From CALJTV01 sp034433775 (lineage in GTDB: Bacteria; Chloroflexota; Dehalococcoidia; GIF9; UBA5629): a stretch of DNA of 6,896 bases. The position numbers and the translations under genes were made by a program. The notes beneath the pieces were generated by a model. The model had not been told where the DNA came from and did no database searches. It saw only the letters and a list, made by a program, of their open reading frames with translations. Shown in pieces: positions 5,991 through 6,896 of the stretch; positions within the stretch are counted from its first letter, which is position 1, and each line of letters starts with the position of its first letter. Location of the stretch: contig DAOUAI010000141.1 of assembly GCA_034433775.1 (NCBI GenBank), positions 1 through 6,896 of the forward strand. Reading direction: 5' to 3'.

Positions 5991-6896
5991 ATGAGCATTC
6001 AGAGCGACCTGGTATTGAAGCTGAGACCATTATTTGAGCCGGCTTCGGTGGCGGTCGTTGGTGCCTCCAACGACCCATCGAAGTGGGGCTTCCGCATTTT
6101 GTCCAATATCCTGAGCGGTGGTTTCAAGGGCAGAGTATATGCGGTAAACCCCAATGTTGCCGAGGCGATCCGGTTGAAGACCTGCCCGAGGGTCACCGAT
6201 ATACCAGAAGTACCTGACCTGGTAGTCATTGTGGTGCCTCCGCCCGCTGTCCCGCCGGTTATGCGCGATTGCGCTGAGAAGGGTGTGAGGGCAGTGGTGG
6301 TAATCACCGCTGGCTTTGCTGAAATCGGTGGGGAAGGTGAGAGATTGCAGCAGGAGATTACAGATATAGCGCGCGCTGCGGATATTAGGTTCGTTGGTCC
6401 CAACTCATTCGGTATTCTCAACCCTGTTCACGGGCTTTACTCCCAGATGCCGCCTATTTTCCCTCCCGCAGGACCTTTCGGCGTTATATCGCAGAGCGGC
6501 AATATAATTGGGACCATAGCCAGGCTGCTTATCGGTAGAGCATATGGCTGCTCGAAATGCGTCAGCATTGGCAATCAGGCAGACCTCCGTGCTGCGGACT
6601 ACCTTGAGTACTTTGCTCAAGACCCCCATACCAGGGTCATTCTATGTTACATTGAGGGCTTTAAAGATGGCGCTCGCTTCTTCAATATGGCTAAGGAGGT
6701 GAGCAAAGAGAAGCCGATCATCCTGCTCAAGGCGGGGCAGACGTCAGCGGGGGCAAAGGCTGCCAGATCACATACTGCCTCTCTCGCCGGTTCTGATGCT
6801 GTAATAGCTGGCATGTGTAAGCAGGCTGGCATTATCAGGGTAAAGACTCTGGATGAGCTTGTTGATGCCGGTATTGCTTTTCTGCGACAGCCCTTG
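5991..6896 (+). CDS. Acyl-CoA synthetase, NDP(ADP)-forming, N-terminal part (3' truncated by window edge)
   Basis: The frame is open from ATG 5991 to the last base, giving 302 residues with no stop. The start fits the family because the CoA-binding Rossmann domain begins at once (LRPLFEPASVAVVGAS, residues 11-26); no clear Shine-Dalgarno site precedes it. Domain 1 (about 10-145) includes VVVITAGFAE and GPNSFGILNP (136-145). Domain 2 (about 160-298) is the succinyl-CoA ligase-like domain, with GVISQSGN (164-171) and VSIGNQADL (191-199). KAG-x-T...ARSHTASLAGSD (247-269) follows, in which His261 matches the histidine phosphorylated during catalysis. These enzymes interconvert acyl-CoA + NDP + phosphate with acid + CoA + NTP, in acid activation or in energy conservation by anaerobes. 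The usual GPNC motif reads GPNS here. The window end hides whether the ATP-grasp part is fused or on a separate subunit. It could therefore be an alpha subunit or a one-chain enzyme. Confidence 0.94.
   Translation, partial: MSIQSDLVLKLRPLFEPASVAVVGASNDPSKWGFRILSNILSGGFKGRVYAVNPNVAEAIRLKTCPRVTDIPEVPDLVVIVVPPPAVPPVMRDCAEKGVRAVVVITAGFAEIGGEGERLQQEITDIARAADIRFVGPNSFGILNPVHGLYSQMPPIFPPAGPFGVISQSGNIIGTIARLLIGRAYGCSKCVSIGNQADLRAADYLEYFAQDPHTRVILCYIEGFKDGARFFNMAKEVSKEKPIILLKAGQTSAGAKAARSHTASLAGSDAVIAGMCKQAGIIRVKTLDELVDAGIAFLRQPL

Noticed and set aside
5999..6832. Three antisense open frames of 61-140 codons at the right end
   Set aside because: The + strand there encodes a clear NDP-forming acyl-CoA synthetase over the whole stretch; the antisense frames show no family signature.

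Overview
The window looks like a piece of an anaerobic bacterial chromosome, most plausibly Chloroflexota of the Dehalococcoidia type. This is inferred from gene content: a molybdopterin oxidoreductase, an OFA-like MFS permease, a two-domain universal stress protein and an NDP-forming acyl-CoA synthetase, in mid-GC sequence. No rRNA or other phylogenetic marker is present, so the taxonomic call is tentative. All seven genes lie on the + strand. The first gene is cut by the left edge and the last by the right edge.

Left block (1-2320): the C-terminal part of a molybdenum/tungsten bis-PGD oxidoreductase catalytic subunit is followed after about 60 nt by a polytopic membrane protein of unrecognised family. 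A THEP1-type P-loop NTPase follows only 7 nt later. This has the look of one operon, in which the membrane protein and NTPase could serve the oxidoreductase (transport, cofactor or maturation); that role is inference.

Middle block (2321-3793): an MFS permease of the oxalate/formate or monocarboxylate type is preceded by a structured leader of about 155 nt. The leader has an extended -10 promoter, a long-range 9-bp closing helix around several small hairpins, a strong GC-rich hairpin with a U-rich tail, and then the Shine-Dalgarno site. This is the layout of a transcription-attenuating riboswitch. I could not match it to a known class, and it is the most interesting element in the window.

Right block (3794-6896): three genes, each with a plausible sigma70-type promoter just upstream. 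They are a tandem-domain universal stress protein, an alpha/beta hydrolase with a visible Ser-Asp-His triad, and the N-terminal 302 residues of an NDP(ADP)-forming acyl-CoA synthetase that includes its phospho-histidine. With the MFS permease, the hydrolase and CoA ligase suggest uptake, release and CoA-linked metabolism of carboxylic acids, but no substrate can be read from the sequence. No tRNA, rRNA, CRISPR array, insertion sequence or long repeat was seen, and no gene-free stretch exceeds 300 nt.
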